From positions 124,001-188,000 of the forward strand of contig WLWY01000007.1 of NCBI GenBank assembly GCA_012103325.1: a DNA stretch of 64,000 nucleotides. The letters are read 5' to 3'. Shown here piece after piece: positions 17,270 to 28,052 of this stretch; position 1 is the stretch's first letter, and each line of letters begins with the position of its first letter. The position numbers were made by a program, and so were the translations under genes. This stretch comes from Alphaproteobacteria bacterium. GTDB lineage: Bacteria > Pseudomonadota > Alphaproteobacteria > UBA8366 > GCA-2717185. Under the pieces are notes generated by a model. The model saw only the letters and a program-made list of their open reading frames with translations. It searched no databases and was not told the origin of the DNA.

Positions 17270-18427
17270 TCAGGCGAACAGGACGGTCGCTGCGGCCTGG
17301 GCGGCGATGCCTTCGCCGCGGCCCAGGAAGCCCAGCCCGTCGGTTGTCGTGGCCTTCACGCTGACGCGCTCGATATCGATCGACAGCAGTTCGGCGAGGC
17401 GGGTGCGCATGGCCTCGCGATGCGGTCCGACCTTGGGCGCTTCGCAGATCAGGGTGAGGTCGACATGACGGATCGTGCCGCCGCGCTGTGTCACCAAATC
17501 CGCGGCATGGCTGAGGAAAACCCTAGAATCGACCCCGCGCCATTGCGGATCGCTGGGCGGGAAGTGGCTGCCGATGTCGCCGGCCCCGATGGTGCCGAGC
17601 AGCGCGTCGGTCAGCGCATGCAGGCCGACATCCGAATCCGAATGTCCCGCGAGACCCCGCGTATGCGGCACCGCGACGCCGCACAGCATGACGTGGTCGC
17701 CGTCCTCGAAGGGATGGACATCGAAGCCAGTTCCGGTCCGGAAATCTGCTGCTGCAGTCTGCAGCGTCTGCTCGCTCTGCGAAAAGTCTTCTGGTGTGGT
17801 CACTTTGATGTTCTCCGCACTGCCTTGGGTCAACATCACGGGCAGCCCGGCCGCTTCCGCTACGGCGGCGTCGTCGGTGAGGTTCTGCCCTTCGGTCGCT
17901 TGATGGGCCGCCAGAATTTTGCCGTACCGGAACCCCTGCGGGGTCTGCGCGCGCCAGAGGCCGGTGCGGTCGACGGTGTCGCAAACCCGATTCTCAGCGT
18001 CCGCCCGTTTCAATGTATCGGCAACGGGAACGGCTGCAATCGCCGCCGGCGCGGTCTCCGACAGGGCGCCGATGACCCGGCTGATCGTGCCGGCATCGAC
18101 GAAGGGCCGCGCGGCATCGTGGATAAGGACGTTGGCGGGGGCGTGCGCCGCCAGCGCCTCCAGCCCGTTGCGGCAGGACTCCTGGCGCGTTGCGCCGCCA
18201 TTAACGGGATCGAGTAGATCGAACCCTTCCGTGGCTTGGACGTAGAGCGCCCGGTCGTCGGGATGGATGACGACGCAGATGCCGTCGATCTGCGGATGTT
18301 GCGCAAAACGGCGAACGGTATGCCGCAACAGCGGAATGCCGCCCAACGGCCTGTATTGCTTGGGCAGTCCGCCGCCGGCTCTTACGCCGCGGCCGCCTGC
18401 GACAATCAGCGCCAAGGTGCTTGCCAT
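17270..18427 (-). CDS. ispDF: Bifunctional IspD/IspF (MEP isoprenoid pathway)
   Basis: The 385-residue fusion holds the third and fifth enzymes of the MEP pathway. Residues about 1-225 are the CDP-ME synthase ([15 protein letters not shown] nucleotide-binding loop; [12 protein letters not shown]). Residues about 230-385 are the MECDP synthase ([20 protein letters not shown] with Asp/His metal ligands; [17 protein letters not shown]). The fusion is typical of alphaproteobacteria. I start at 18427, just before LALIVAGG with GGGGA upstream, not at an ATG 11 codons earlier. It leads a minus-strand operon with pgpA and cinA. Confidence 0.96.
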   Translation of the reverse strand: MASTLALIVAGGRGVRAGGGLPKQYRPLGGIPLLRHTVRRFAQHPQIDGICVVIHPDDRALYVQATEGFDLLDPVNGGATRQESCRNGLEALAAHAPANVLIHDAARPFVDAGTISRVIGALSETAPAAIAAVPVADTLKRADAENRVCDTVDRTGLWRAQTPQGFRYGKILAAHQATEGQNLTDDAAVAEAAGLPVMLTQGSAENIKVTTPEDFSQSEQTLQTAAADFRTGTGFDVHPFEDGDHVMLCGVAVPHTRGLAGHSDSDVGLHALTDALLGTIGAGDIGSHFPPSDPQWRGVDSRVFLSHAADLVTQRGGTIRHVDLTLICEAPKVGPHREAMRTRLAELLSIDIERVSVKATTTDGLGFLGRGEGIAAQAAATVLFA

Positions 18428-18545
18428 TTGTCCCCGCACGATTAACCGATTGGATGCCACGCTATGCCCGCGTCATAAGCCCGATCCTCGTGCTATGCAA
18501 CAGTGGGCGTGGCGGCCTTTATCGGGATGGGATATAAGCCAAGGC

Positions 18546-19346
18546 ATGGAAAACGCGATGCTGTTCAACCTTTCGGCGCTGATGGCGCTGGTGCCGGCCG
18601 CGATCGTCGGATACCGGCGTACGGCCGCGCGCGATACGATTTTTTGGCTGGTGACGGCGGTAGCACTCGCCGGGCCGGCCGCGTGGAGCTTCGTGCAATT
18701 GGCCGGAGAATGGCGGACCGGCCTGTCGAGTGCCCTGTGGGTGACGATTGCCGCCAGCATGGCGTTGTATGCCATTCTGTCGCTTGCGACGCGTGAGGTC
18801 TGGCGGCTGGCGCCGTTGCTGATGCCCTACCTCGTGCTCCTTGGGCTGATTGCGGTTGTCTGGTCCCGGGCGCCGGGCCGGCCGATGTCGGCGGATGCGC
18901 CCCTGGCCTGGATCGAAGCGCATATCGCGGTTTCGGTGCTGACCTATGCGTTACTGACGGTGGCGGCCGTGGCCGGGGTTGCCGTGTTCCTGCAGGAGCG
19001 CGCGATGAAGGGCAGGCGGCCGACACGGCTGACGGCGCTGCTGCCGTCGGTCGCTGCGGCGGAGCTGATGCAGGTACGATTTCTGATCGCGACCGAAGTC
19101 GTGCTCGGCCTTGGTCTCGCGACCGGCATGGCATCGCAGTATCTCGAGACGGGCGATCTGTTCGTGTTCACCCATAAGATATTGTTGTCGGTTATTGCAT
19201 TTGTCGTGATCGGCGTCCTGCTGGTTGCGCATTTCCGGACCGGCATTCGCGGCCGGCGCGCGGCGCGCTACGTCCTGATCGCCTATCTGATGCTGACCCT
19301 TGGCTATCCCGGCGTGAAATTCGTCACCGACGTCCTGGTCGGATAG
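18546..19346 (+). CDS. CcsA/YpjD-like cytochrome c assembly membrane protein
   Basis: The 266-residue protein is almost wholly hydrophobic, with about eight predicted membrane helices. It matches the inner-membrane YpjD/CcsA pattern: an N-terminal helix set, then IEAHIAVSVLTYALLTVAAVA (about 122), FLQERAMKGRR, and a late FVFTHKILLSVIAFVVIG helix with a conserved His. CcsA relatives handle haem in cytochrome c biogenesis, whereas the role of YpjD is less clear. AAGG precedes the ATG at 18546; a second Met is four codons on. It is divergent from ispDF. Confidence 0.8.
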   Translation: MENAMLFNLSALMALVPAAIVGYRRTAARDTIFWLVTAVALAGPAAWSFVQLAGEWRTGLSSALWVTIAASMALYAILSLATREVWRLAPLLMPYLVLLGLIAVVWSRAPGRPMSADAPLAWIEAHIAVSVLTYALLTVAAVAGVAVFLQERAMKGRRPTRLTALLPSVAAAELMQVRFLIATEVVLGLGLATGMASQYLETGDLFVFTHKILLSVIAFVVIGVLLVAHFRTGIRGRRAARYVLIAYLMLTLGYPGVKFVTDVLVG

Positions 19347-19388
19347 CGCCAACGAACAATCCGGTTGCGTTGCGGCAGCAAATTCGTA

Positions 19389-19425
19389 TTATGCACAAAA
19401 TTAGTGCAGTAATTATTGTGCATAA
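19389..19425. promoter_or_regulatory. Inverted repeat overlapping the dusB leader
   Basis: TTATGCACAA (19389-19398) and TTGTGCATAA (19416-19425) are perfect 10-bp inverted copies around a 17-base AT-rich centre, and inner AATTA/TAATT bases extend the pairing with one bulge. It ends three bases before the dusB ATG. It may be an operator or an mRNA hairpin controlling entry into dusB-ntrBC. Confidence 0.5.
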
Positions 19426-19428
19426 AAT

Positions 19429-20415
19429 ATGAGCATTCAAATTGGTCCCATAACGTTGGAGACGCCGGTGCTGCTGGCGCCGATGTCCGGCGTGACCGAC
19501 CTGCCGTTTCGCCGGCTGGCGCGACAGTTGGGGGCGGGCATGGAAACGTCGGAGATGATCGCCTGCCGCGAGGCTGTCCTGCAGACGGCGCAGTCGCGCA
19601 AGAAGGCGTCGCGCGCCGCGGACGGCGCGGTCATGGCGGTGCAACTCGCGGGGCACGATCCCGACATCATGGCGGATGCTGCGCGGCTTTGTGCGGATGA
19701 TGGCGCGGATATCATCGATCTCAATTTCGGCTGTCCGGCGAAGAAGGTGGTCGGCAAGCTTTCGGGTTCCGCCCTGATGCGCGACGAGTGCCGGGCCGCG
19801 GAGATTTTCGAGGCCGTGGTCGGCGCGGTCGATATCCCGGTGACCTTGAAAATGCGTACGGGCTGGGACGAGAATGAGCGCAACGCGCCGCGTCTGGCGC
19901 AGATCGCCGAGCAGAGCGGTATCCAGATGGTGACCGTGCACGGCCGCACGCGTGCGCAGCGCTATCGCGGCAAAGCCGACTGGCGGTTCATCCGTAAGGT
20001 TAAGGAGGCTGTACGCTTACCGGTGATCGCCAATGGCGACATCGTCGAACTGGACGACATCGCCGCGTGCCTGTCGCAGTCCGGTGCGGATGGTGTGATG
20101 ATTGGGCGTGGCGCCTGCGGGCGGCCCTGGATTATCGGGCAGGCGATCCGGTATCTGGCGGCGGGAGAGACTGTGTCCGCGCCGTCGCTCGACGATCAGA
20201 TGGCGATCGTGCTGGATCATTTCGAAGCCATGCTCGAACATCACGGTACGTACCGGGGAACGCGAGATTTTAGAAAGCATATTTCCTGGTATTCTAATGG
20301 GTTGCCGGACTCTTCTGCGTTTCGAAGTGATGTCTACCGGTTGGAAGATCCGGCCCAGGTTTCGCAAGCCGTCGCGGACTTTTATCGCCGATCGATAGAT
20401 CGGATCGCGGCCTAA
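19429..20415 (+). CDS. dusB: tRNA-dihydrouridine synthase
   Basis: The 328-residue FMN enzyme reduces uridines in the tRNA D-loop. [20 protein letters not shown] (about 14-33), [12 protein letters not shown] (about 101) with the catalytic Cys, [18 protein letters not shown] (about 167) and [14 protein letters not shown] (about 224) are diagnostic. Dus genes directly before ntrB are a classic alphaproteobacterial arrangement (nifR3-ntrBC). It ends one base before the ntrB ATG, so it is coupled to that operon. Confidence 0.95.
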   Translation: MSIQIGPITLETPVLLAPMSGVTDLPFRRLARQLGAGMETSEMIACREAVLQTAQSRKKASRAADGAVMAVQLAGHDPDIMADAARLCADDGADIIDLNFGCPAKKVVGKLSGSALMRDECRAAEIFEAVVGAVDIPVTLKMRTGWDENERNAPRLAQIAEQSGIQMVTVHGRTRAQRYRGKADWRFIRKVKEAVRLPVIANGDIVELDDIAACLSQSGADGVMIGRGACGRPWIIGQAIRYLAAGETVSAPSLDDQMAIVLDHFEAMLEHHGTYRGTRDFRKHISWYSNGLPDSSAFRSDVYRLEDPAQVSQAVADFYRRSIDRIAA

Positions 20416-20416
20416 T

Positions 20417-21517
20417 ATGTCGGTTGCCGAGATTGCCCCGGACCAGGAAGCGCCGCCGCCGGCGATACTTAACGCCCTGGCCGATCCCGTCTTCGTCGTC
20501 GGCGCGGGGAACGAGATCGTCTATCTCAATCTCGCGGCCGAACAGTTCTTTCAGACGAGCATGACGGCGTTACTGGGTGCCACTCTGGAGTCGGTCATAC
20601 CGGTGGACAGTCCCGTCTTGGCGTTGATCGGGAAGGTGCGGGCGACGGGCAACAGCATGTCGCAATACGACGTGCAGATGAAGACGCCGCGGATCGGCGA
20701 ACATGTCGTGACGATCGACGCTGCGACGATACCGGATCGTCCGGAGTGCGTCGTGATTACCCTGCAGCAGCGTTCCATTGCCGGCCGTATCGACCGCTCG
20801 CTGACCCATCGCGGCGCTGCCCGGTCGGTGAGTGCTATGGCCTTGATGCTCGCCCACGAAATCAAGAACCCCCTATCCGGCGTTCGCGGTGCCGCGCAGC
20901 TGCTTGAGCAGACCAGTGACGTGAAGGATCGCGAACTGACCCGGCTGATTATCGAGGAAACCGACCGGATCTGCGCGCTGGTCGATCGGATGGAGATGTT
21001 CACCGACAACCCCCGGATCGAGCGCCGTGCGGTCAATATTCACGAAGTGCTGCACCATGTGGTGCGTCTGGCGCAGAACGGTTTCGGCACCGGCGTTCGT
21101 TTCGTCGAGGCCTACGATCCGTCGCTACCCCCCGCCTTCGGCGACCGGGACCAGCTCATCCAGATATTCCTTAACCTGGTCAAGAATGCGGTCGAGGCGG
21201 CGCCCGAAGCGGATGGCGAAGTGGTGATCTCCACCGCCTACCAGCAAGGAGTCAGTATCGCCACGCCGAGCGGCGACGGTCAGGTGAGGGTGCCGCTTGT
21301 GGTGCGTATTCAGGATAACGGCGCTGGCGTGCCTGATGATTTGCGCGGCCATCTGTTTGACCCGTTTATCACGACCAAGCCTGGTGGCAGTGGGTTGGGA
21401 CTGGCGCTGGTGGCAAAATTCGTCGGCGATCATGGCGGTGTCATCGATTTAGAAACGCAGCATCGCCGCACGGTGTTCCGGGTGATGCTGCCGATGATGG
21501 ACGGCGCTGATGTCTGA
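20417..21517 (+). CDS. ntrB: Nitrogen regulation sensor kinase NtrB
   Basis: The 366-residue cytoplasmic histidine kinase has an N-terminal PAS domain (about 15-120), the phosphoacceptor His147 in [11 protein letters not shown] and an HATPase domain (N-box [13 protein letters not shown] at about 252, [20 protein letters not shown]). It phosphorylates NtrC under nitrogen limitation, normally controlled by GlnB/GlnK. It overlaps ntrC by eight bases and follows dusB at one base, so dusB-ntrB-ntrC is one transcript. Confidence 0.96.
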   Translation: MSVAEIAPDQEAPPPAILNALADPVFVVGAGNEIVYLNLAAEQFFQTSMTALLGATLESVIPVDSPVLALIGKVRATGNSMSQYDVQMKTPRIGEHVVTIDAATIPDRPECVVITLQQRSIAGRIDRSLTHRGAARSVSAMALMLAHEIKNPLSGVRGAAQLLEQTSDVKDRELTRLIIEETDRICALVDRMEMFTDNPRIERRAVNIHEVLHHVVRLAQNGFGTGVRFVEAYDPSLPPAFGDRDQLIQIFLNLVKNAVEAAPEADGEVVISTAYQQGVSIATPSGDGQVRVPLVVRIQDNGAGVPDDLRGHLFDPFITTKPGGSGLGLALVAKFVGDHGGVIDLETQHRRTVFRVMLPMMDGADV

Positions 21518-22973
21518 TACCGCAAGCGCAGACGGCGCGACCATTCTGATCGCCGATGACGACCGGGCCATTCGGACGGTACTGAGCCGCGCGCTGGGCG
21601 GTCTGGACTACGATGTCCGGATGACCGGGAATGCGGCGACCCTGTGGCGCTGGGTCAGCGAGGGTATCGGCGATATCGTGATTACCGATGTCGTCATGCC
21701 GGACGAGAACGGTCTCGACCTGCTGCCGCGAATCCGCAAGATCCGTCCCGATCTCCGGGTTATCGTGATGAGCGCGCAAAACACGCTGATGACGGCCGTC
21801 AAGGCGAATGAGCGCGGTGCGTTCGAATATTTGCCCAAGCCGTTCGACTTGAACGAATTGATCCGCGTCGTGCGACGTGCCCTGACGGAACGTGCCGCCC
21901 CGCGCCGCGCGGAGGAAAATGGCGAAGGCGACGACGACAATCTGCCGCTGATTGGCCGGTCGCCCGCAATGCAAGATATCTACCGTGTACTGGCGCGGCT
22001 GGTGGGAACCGATCTCAGCGTCTTGGTCACCGGCGAATCGGGAACCGGTAAGGAGTTGGTCGCCCGGGCTTTGCATGATTACGGAAAACGCCGCAACGGG
22101 CCGTTCGTGGCGATCAATATGGCGGCAATTCCCCGGGAACTGATCGAAAGCGAGCTGTTCGGGCATGAAAAGGGGGCGTTCTCCGGTGCGGCGAGCCGGA
22201 CGACCGGGCGCTTTGAGCAAGCCGATGGTGGCACGCTGTTCCTGGATGAAATCGGCGACATGCCGCTTGAGGCGCAAACGCGGTTGTTACGAGTGCTGCA
22301 GGACGGGACCTTTACGACTGTCGGCGGCCGGGCCGCCATCCGGACCAATGTGCGCATCGTTGCCGCGACGCATCGCGATCTGCGCCAGATCGTTTCGCAG
22401 GGTCTGTTTCGCGAGGATTTATACTATCGACTGAATGTTGTGCCGCTGCGCCTTCCGCCCTTGCGCCAGCGAACCGAAGACATTCCAGATCTTGTTCGTC
22501 ACTTCTTCAGTCAGGGGGAAGAAGAGGGATTGCCGGCCAAGTCGCTCGACTCGGACGCCGTGGCGCGATTGAAAACGCATCGCTGGCCCGGCAATGTCCG
22601 CGAGCTGGAAAACCTTATTCGCCGTTTGGCGGCGCTTTACAGTGAAGAGCGGATCGGACTCGACGCGATCGAAGCGGAACTCGCCGATACCGCTACGGGG
22701 GAGCCTCTGGTTTCGTCGCCGGAGAGCGAGAACCTCGCCGACTCTGTCGAGCGCCACCTTCAGGCCTATTTCGATGCGCATGGAGACGCCTTGCCCGCGC
22801 CCGGATTGCACGACCGGGTCGTGCGCGAGGTCGAGCGACCGCTCATTTCCTTGTGCCTTGCTGCGACCCGAGGCAACCAGATAAAAGCGGCCGAGTTGCT
22901 CGGCCTGAATCGGAACACGCTGCGCAAGAAAATTCGCGAGTTGGACATCCAAATTGTACGCGGCGTAAAATAG
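21510..22973 (+). CDS. ntrC: Nitrogen regulation response regulator NtrC
   Basis: The 487-residue sigma-54 activator has a receiver domain (phospho-Asp60 in [11 protein letters not shown]). Its AAA+ domain carries Walker A GESGTGKE near 176, the sigma-54 loop GAFSGA near 222 and Walker [14 protein letters not shown]-terminal Fis-type HTH ([20 protein letters not shown]) follows. The sigma-54 loop is GAFSGA where most family members have GAFTGA, a Thr-to-Ser change that keeps the hydroxyl. It activates nitrogen-assimilation promoters. Confidence 0.96.
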   Translation: MSDTASADGATILIADDDRAIRTVLSRALGGLDYDVRMTGNAATLWRWVSEGIGDIVITDVVMPDENGLDLLPRIRKIRPDLRVIVMSAQNTLMTAVKANERGAFEYLPKPFDLNELIRVVRRALTERAAPRRAEENGEGDDDNLPLIGRSPAMQDIYRVLARLVGTDLSVLVTGESGTGKELVARALHDYGKRRNGPFVAINMAAIPRELIESELFGHEKGAFSGAASRTTGRFEQADGGTLFLDEIGDMPLEAQTRLLRVLQDGTFTTVGGRAAIRTNVRIVAATHRDLRQIVSQGLFREDLYYRLNVVPLRLPPLRQRTEDIPDLVRHFFSQGEEEGLPAKSLDSDAVARLKTHRWPGNVRELENLIRRLAALYSEERIGLDAIEAELADTATGEPLVSSPESENLADSVERHLQAYFDAHGDALPAPGLHDRVVREVERPLISLCLAATRGNQIKAAELLGLNRNTLRKKIRELDIQIVRGVK

Positions 22974-23036
22974 AGGCTGAATGCGCCTTTCTACTTGGAC
23001 AGCGCCCTTCCGCAATTGCAGCGGATTTACTGTGGA

Positions 23037-25295
23037 ATGACTGCTCTCGACCCTGCTGAGACTTCGGCCCGCCGGGTGCTTCGTTTGCTCGGTTCATGGT
23101 CGTCGCGAAGAAGGCTAGCGCGTTTCTTCGCGATTTCGCTCTCCGTCGCGGCGGCGGCGGCGGGCATCGCCACCTATGCGGTTTTTACGCAATCCACGCT
23201 CGGGCCCGGTGCGCCGTCGATCCTTATCCTGCTCAACATTGACCTGGTTATCCTGTTGCTGCTCGGTTTTGTCGTCGCGCACCGGGTCGTTAAAATTTGG
23301 AGCGCGCGCCGGCGTGGCTCGGCCGGGTCGCAGTTGCATGTCAGGCTGGCACAGCTCTTCGGCCTGATTTCCGTCGCGCCGGCAATTATCGTGGCGGTAT
23401 TTTCCGCCCTGTTTTTCAATTTCGGCCTTGAATCGTGGTTCAGCGACAAAATCCGTACCGCGCTGAAGGAGTCGGAAGCGGTCGCGGATGCCTATCTCGA
23501 GGAGCATAAGCGGAATATCGTGGCCGATGCGCTGCGCATGGCGAGGGATCTCGACAATCAGGCCTTCGGGCTGCAGCGCAATCAAAAACGTCTGATTTCG
23601 GCAGTCAATCTTCAGGCACGGGTGCGCCAGCTGACGGAGGCTATCGTCTTCACCGGCAGTGGCGATGTCATTGCGCGCTCAGGGCTGACCGGTGCCCTGG
23701 AGTTCGAGCCGGTACCGCGCGAGGCATTCAAAACTGCGTTGTCTGGGGAAGTTGCCGTCCTGACCAGTGGCAGCGAGGATCGGGTGCGGGCGCTGATTCG
23801 GCTCAGCAATTTCGGCGACAGCTATCTATATGTCGGACGGTATGTCGATCCGGTCGTGCTCGGCCATAGCCAGCGCACCAAGGGCGCGGTCGCGCAATTC
23901 GAGCGGCTCGAACTCAACCGGGCGGATTTGCAGATCTCGTTCGCCCTGATCTTCGTCGTCGTCGCGCTGCTGCTGTTGCTGGCGGCGGTCTGGGTCGGCT
24001 TGAACTTTGCCACCAGCATGTCGCGGCCGGTTAGTGCGCTGATCGCGGCAACAGAGAAGGTGCGCGCGGGCAATCTGTCCGCGCGCGTGGTCGTCGATAG
24101 TGCATCCGGTGGCGAGGTTGATACGCTCGGCCGCGCCTTCAACCGCATGACCGGAGATCTGGAACAAAACCGCCGTGAATTGATCGAAGCCAACCAGCAG
24201 ATCGATGCGCGGCGGGTCTTCACTGAAACGGTGCTCTCCGGCGTTTCAGCCGGCGTGGTCGGTCTCGATGCGGGGGGCCGGATCACCCTTCCGAACCGAT
24301 CCGCGTCGCAGCTCCTGGGGATTGAGCTCGATCATATGCAAGGGGAGCCATTGGCGGAGGTCGCGCCGGAGTTTCGCGAACTGCTGGCCCAAGCGGGGCA
24401 TCTTGGCGGCGACCGGATTCTTGAGCAGGAGGTCGCCATAGCACGCGGTGCGGAATCGCGCACCTTGCTGGTGCGCGTCGGTGCCATGCGCTCGGACGAT
24501 GAAATCAAAGGCTTCGTCGTGTCGTTCGACGATGTTTCCGCGCTCCTGTCTGCGCAACGAAAGGCCGCTTGGGCGGATGTCGCACGTCGTATTGCACACG
24601 AGATCAAAAATCCCCTCACACCGATACAGCTATCTGCGGAGCGGCTTAAACGGCGCTATCTGAAGCAGGTTCCCGACGACGCCGAAGTGTTTCAGACCTG
24701 TATCGAAACAATTGTGCGGCAGGTCGAGAGCATCGGCCGGATGGTCGATGAGTTTTCCAGTTTTGCCCGCATGCCGGCCCCTGTATTTCGGCCGGAGAGT
24801 ATTAGCGAGCTGTGCCGTCAGGCCGTTTTCCTGCAACGCAATACGCATCGCGCGATTGCCTATGAAGAAACGCTCCCGGACACGCCGCTGGTTTTGAACT
24901 GCGACGGCCGTCAGATCAGCCAAGCGGTCACAAACCTGTTGCAGAATGCCGCCGATGCGATCGAAGGGCGCAACGATGACGAGCCGGGGAAAATAGCACT
25001 TGAGCTTCGCCATACCGACGGTGAGTGCGCCATTACGGTGTGTGACAACGGTATTGGCCTGCCGGCCGAAGACCGCGAGAGCCTCACCGAGCCCTATGTT
25101 ACGACGCGGGCGAAGGGAACTGGACTGGGTTTGGCTATTGTCAGAAAGATCATGGAAGACCATAAAGGGCGTCTGTTGCTGGAGGACGGTGCCGAGGGTG
25201 GTGCGCGGGTCAGCCTTGTATTTCCCGACACCGTGATCGATCGCGGGGAGGCGGAACCGGCCAGGACAGAGCAAGCGAGCAGCGATGGCGCATGA
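23037..25295 (+). CDS. ntrY: Membrane sensor kinase NtrY
   Basis: The 752-residue kinase has several N-terminal membrane helices (about 25-115) and a large periplasmic segment. Another helix (about 300-325) is followed by HAMP (about 325-380), PAS (about 390-490) and HisKA (phospho-His in [20 protein letters not shown]). The HATPase domain (DNGIGLPAEDR, TKGTGLGLAI-like RAKGTGLGLAIV) ends the protein. It partners NtrX, whose gene it overlaps by 11 bases. The pair controls nitrogen, respiratory or envelope functions in alphaproteobacteria. I prefer the ATG at 23037 over a TTG at 22995. Confidence 0.94.
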   Translation: MTALDPAETSARRVLRLLGSWSSRRRLARFFAISLSVAAAAAGIATYAVFTQSTLGPGAPSILILLNIDLVILLLLGFVVAHRVVKIWSARRRGSAGSQLHVRLAQLFGLISVAPAIIVAVFSALFFNFGLESWFSDKIRTALKESEAVADAYLEEHKRNIVADALRMARDLDNQAFGLQRNQKRLISAVNLQARVRQLTEAIVFTGSGDVIARSGLTGALEFEPVPREAFKTALSGEVAVLTSGSEDRVRALIRLSNFGDSYLYVGRYVDPVVLGHSQRTKGAVAQFERLELNRADLQISFALIFVVVALLLLLAAVWVGLNFATSMSRPVSALIAATEKVRAGNLSARVVVDSASGGEVDTLGRAFNRMTGDLEQNRRELIEANQQIDARRVFTETVLSGVSAGVVGLDAGGRITLPNRSASQLLGIELDHMQGEPLAEVAPEFRELLAQAGHLGGDRILEQEVAIARGAESRTLLVRVGAMRSDDEIKGFVVSFDDVSALLSAQRKAAWADVARRIAHEIKNPLTPIQLSAERLKRRYLKQVPDDAEVFQTCIETIVRQVESIGRMVDEFSSFARMPAPVFRPESISELCRQAVFLQRNTHRAIAYEETLPDTPLVLNCDGRQISQAVTNLLQNAADAIEGRNDDEPGKIALELRHTDGECAITVCDNGIGLPAEDRESLTEPYVTTRAKGTGLGLAIVRKIMEDHKGRLLLEDGAEGGARVSLVFPDTVIDRGEAEPARTEQASSDGA

Positions 25296-26682
25296 AATTC
25301 TGATCGTTGATGATGAGGACGATATTCGTCAGCTCATCGCCGGCATCTTGGAAGATGAAGGGTATGAAACCCGGCAGGCCGCCAATAGCGCCGACGCCTT
25401 TGCGGCGGTTGCGGCTCGGCAGCCGAGTCTGGTTATCCTCGACGTGTGGTTGCGCGATAGCGAACACGACGGGCTCCAGATGCTGGAGATCATGCGCCGC
25501 GACAATCCGAATCAACAGGTCGTGATGATAAGCGGGCACGGCACCGTCGACATGGCGGTGTCCGCGACCAAGATGGGCGCCTACGACTTTATCTCCAAGC
25601 CGTTCAAGACGGATGTGTTACTGCATACGGTCGGGCGGGCGGTGGAAGAGGCGCGGCTGCGGCGGGAAAATGTCGAGCTGCAGGAGCGCGCCGTCGACCG
25701 TGTCGACGACCTGATCGGCGAGTCGCCTGCGATCATGCAGCTTCGCCAGACGATCGATAAGGTTGCGCCAACCGATAGCCGGATCCTTCTTTCCGGTCCA
25801 CCGGGCGCCGGTAAGGGCGTTGTCGCGCGTATACTGCACAACCAATCGGTACGGAAGGATGGACGGTTCGTCGTGCTGAACTGCGCCAGCCTGCAGCCTG
25901 AAAGTGTCGAGACCGCCTTGTTCGGCGCGGAGCCCGAGGGCGGCGGGCCACGCCGGATCGGCGTGCTTGAGGAAGCGCATGCGGGAACGCTGCTGCTCGA
26001 CGAAGTCGCGGACATGCCGATGGAAACTCAGGGCAAGATCGCGCGGGTTCTGCAAAATAAGCACTTCGCGCGGGTCGGTGGCGATACCGAGGTCGAAGTC
26101 GACGTCCGTGTTCTGGCGACCACGAGCCGCAATCTGCGCGATGAAATTGAGGAAGGCCGGTTTCGCGAGGATCTGTTCTATCGCTTGAATGTCGTTCCTG
26201 TGCCGGTCCCAGCGCTACAGGCGCGCCGCCAGGACATTCCCGAGCTGGCACAGCAATTGACGGAGCGCCTGTGCCGCGCGAAAGGCCGGTCGACCTGCCT
26301 GCTGGCGAACGATGCGCTCGCCGCACTGCAGGCGTACGAGTGGCCCGGCAATGTTTGGGAGCTGATAAACGTTCTCGAGCGTCTGCTCCTGAATGTACCG
26401 GCCGGCGGCGAGGTTCGGTCCGACGCCGTATTGACGGCGATCGGGCAGGACGCACCCGATGTCATGCGCTGGGAGAAGGCGCCTGACGTTATGAATCAGC
26501 CGTTGCGCGATGCGCGCGAGGCGTTTGAGCGCGAGTATCTGCTGTTTCACATGACCCGCTTCAGCGGCAATATCAGCCGCACGGCGGAGTTCGTGGGGAT
26601 GGATCGCGCCGCCTTGCATCGAAAGTTGAAGCTGCTGGGTATCCAGAACGAAGTCCGGACACGCAAGGCTGGTGTTTCATGA
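25285..26682 (+). CDS. ntrX: Response regulator NtrX
   Basis: The 465-residue regulator has a receiver (phospho-Asp53 in VILDVWLRD), an AAA+ domain (Walker A SGPPGAGKG near 172, Walker B GTLLLDEVADMP) and a C-terminal Fis-type HTH (NISRTAEFVGMDRAALHRKL). The GAFTGA loop that contacts sigma-54 is missing; the equivalent region reads EPEGGGPRRIGVLEEAHAG. Alphaproteobacterial NtrX proteins share this feature and act with sigma-70 or as repressors. It overlaps trkA by four bases (ATGA). Confidence 0.95.
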   Translation: MAHEILIVDDEDDIRQLIAGILEDEGYETRQAANSADAFAAVAARQPSLVILDVWLRDSEHDGLQMLEIMRRDNPNQQVVMISGHGTVDMAVSATKMGAYDFISKPFKTDVLLHTVGRAVEEARLRRENVELQERAVDRVDDLIGESPAIMQLRQTIDKVAPTDSRILLSGPPGAGKGVVARILHNQSVRKDGRFVVLNCASLQPESVETALFGAEPEGGGPRRIGVLEEAHAGTLLLDEVADMPMETQGKIARVLQNKHFARVGGDTEVEVDVRVLATTSRNLRDEIEEGRFREDLFYRLNVVPVPVPALQARRQDIPELAQQLTERLCRAKGRSTCLLANDALAALQAYEWPGNVWELINVLERLLLNVPAGGEVRSDAVLTAIGQDAPDVMRWEKAPDVMNQPLRDAREAFEREYLLFHMTRFSGNISRTAEFVGMDRAALHRKLKLLGIQNEVRTRKAGVS

Positions 26683-28052
26683 AGGTGGTCATCTGTGGCG
26701 CCGGGCAGGTCGGCTTTAACATCGCGCGCTATCTGTCGTTGGAAAACAACGATGTTACGGTCATCGACCAATCGCCGGAACTGATCGGCAAAATCAACGA
26801 TTCCCTGGATGTGCAGGCGTTCGTCGGACATGCGTCGCAGCCCGATGCACTGGAACGGGCCGGTGCGGCGGATGCGGACATGCTGATCGCGGTGACGTTC
26901 GCCGACGAGGTGAACATGGTTGCCTGCCAAGTCGCGCATTCACTGTTCGACGTGCCGACGAAGATCGCCCGTGTGCGCCATCAAAGCTACCTGAACCCGG
27001 TGTGGGCCGGCCTGTTCAGCCGCGACAATATTCCGATCGACGTCATCATTTCGCCGGAGATTGAAGTCGCACGTGCGATCCGTCGGCGGCTGACGGTGCC
27101 GGGAACGCTAGATATGATTCCACTCGCCGACGACAAGGTGCGGGTGATCGGTGTGCGGTGCACCGATTCCTGCCCGATTGTTAACACGCCGTTGCGCCAG
27201 TTGACTGAACTGTTCCCCGATTTGAGCATAGTCGTCGTCTGCGTTACCCGCGACGACGCGCCTTTCATCCCGAGTGCCGACGATCACATGCTGCCGGGCG
27301 ACGAGGTTTATTTCGTGGCGGACACGGGGCATGTCGCCCGTGCGCTCTCTGCCTTCGGTCATGAGGAGGAGGAAGCCCATCGCATCATCATTATCGGCGG
27401 CGGCAATATCGGCATGTACCTGGCGGAAGAACTCGACGCTGAAGACGGTGTGACGGTTCGCCTGATCGAGATTAGCAAGGAGCGCGCCCGTCTCGTGGCG
27501 GAGGCTTTGCCCGGCACCAATATCATCCTGGGCGATGCGCTCGACGCCGAAATTCTCGACGAAGCCGGCGTGTCGAATGCGGATACCGTTGTCGCGGTGA
27601 CCGACGACGACGAGACCAACATTCTGGCCTCGTTGCTGGCCAAGCGGTACGGGGTGGAACGCGCTGTTACGTTGATCAACAGCACGGCCTACGCGCCATT
27701 GATCACAACGCTCGGCATTGACGTGGCGGTCAGTCCGCGCACTATTACGGTCTCGACGATACTGCAGCATGTGCGGCGCGGGCGTATTCGTTCGGTCCAC
27801 TCGCTGGCTGACGGTTTCGCGGAAATCATCGAAGCGGAGGCGATGGAAACATCGTCGCTCTCCGGCAATACCTTGCGTGAGGCTAATCTGCCCGCGGACG
27901 TCATCGTCGGCGCGTTGGTGCGCGATGGGGAGGTTATCATCCCGCGCGCCGATACGATGATCGAGAGTAATGACGATGTGATTCTGCTGGCTGCCGCGAA
28001 GTCGGTGAAAAAGGTCGAGAAGCTGTTTTCGGTTCAGTTGGAATTTTTCTAG
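26679..28052 (+). CDS. trkA: Trk potassium uptake regulatory subunit TrkA
   Basis: The 457-residue cytoplasmic protein has two tandem RCK modules: VVICGAGQVGFNIARYL at residue 3 and RIIIIGGGNIGMYLAEEL at about 230 are the two NAD(H)-binding Rossmann motifs, each followed by a TrkA-C domain. It gates a TrkH/TrkG channel, not encoded in this window. Its place behind ntrX is standard in alphaproteobacteria. The stop codon lies in the base of a hairpin (28050-28104). Confidence 0.95.
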   Translation: MKVVICGAGQVGFNIARYLSLENNDVTVIDQSPELIGKINDSLDVQAFVGHASQPDALERAGAADADMLIAVTFADEVNMVACQVAHSLFDVPTKIARVRHQSYLNPVWAGLFSRDNIPIDVIISPEIEVARAIRRRLTVPGTLDMIPLADDKVRVIGVRCTDSCPIVNTPLRQLTELFPDLSIVVVCVTRDDAPFIPSADDHMLPGDEVYFVADTGHVARALSAFGHEEEEAHRIIIIGGGNIGMYLAEELDAEDGVTVRLIEISKERARLVAEALPGTNIILGDALDAEILDEAGVSNADTVVAVTDDDETNILASLLAKRYGVERAVTLINSTAYAPLITTLGIDVAVSPRTITVSTILQHVRRGRIRSVHSLADGFAEIIEAEAMETSSLSGNTLREANLPADVIVGALVRDGEVIIPRADTMIESNDDVILLAAAKSVKKVEKLFSVQLEFF

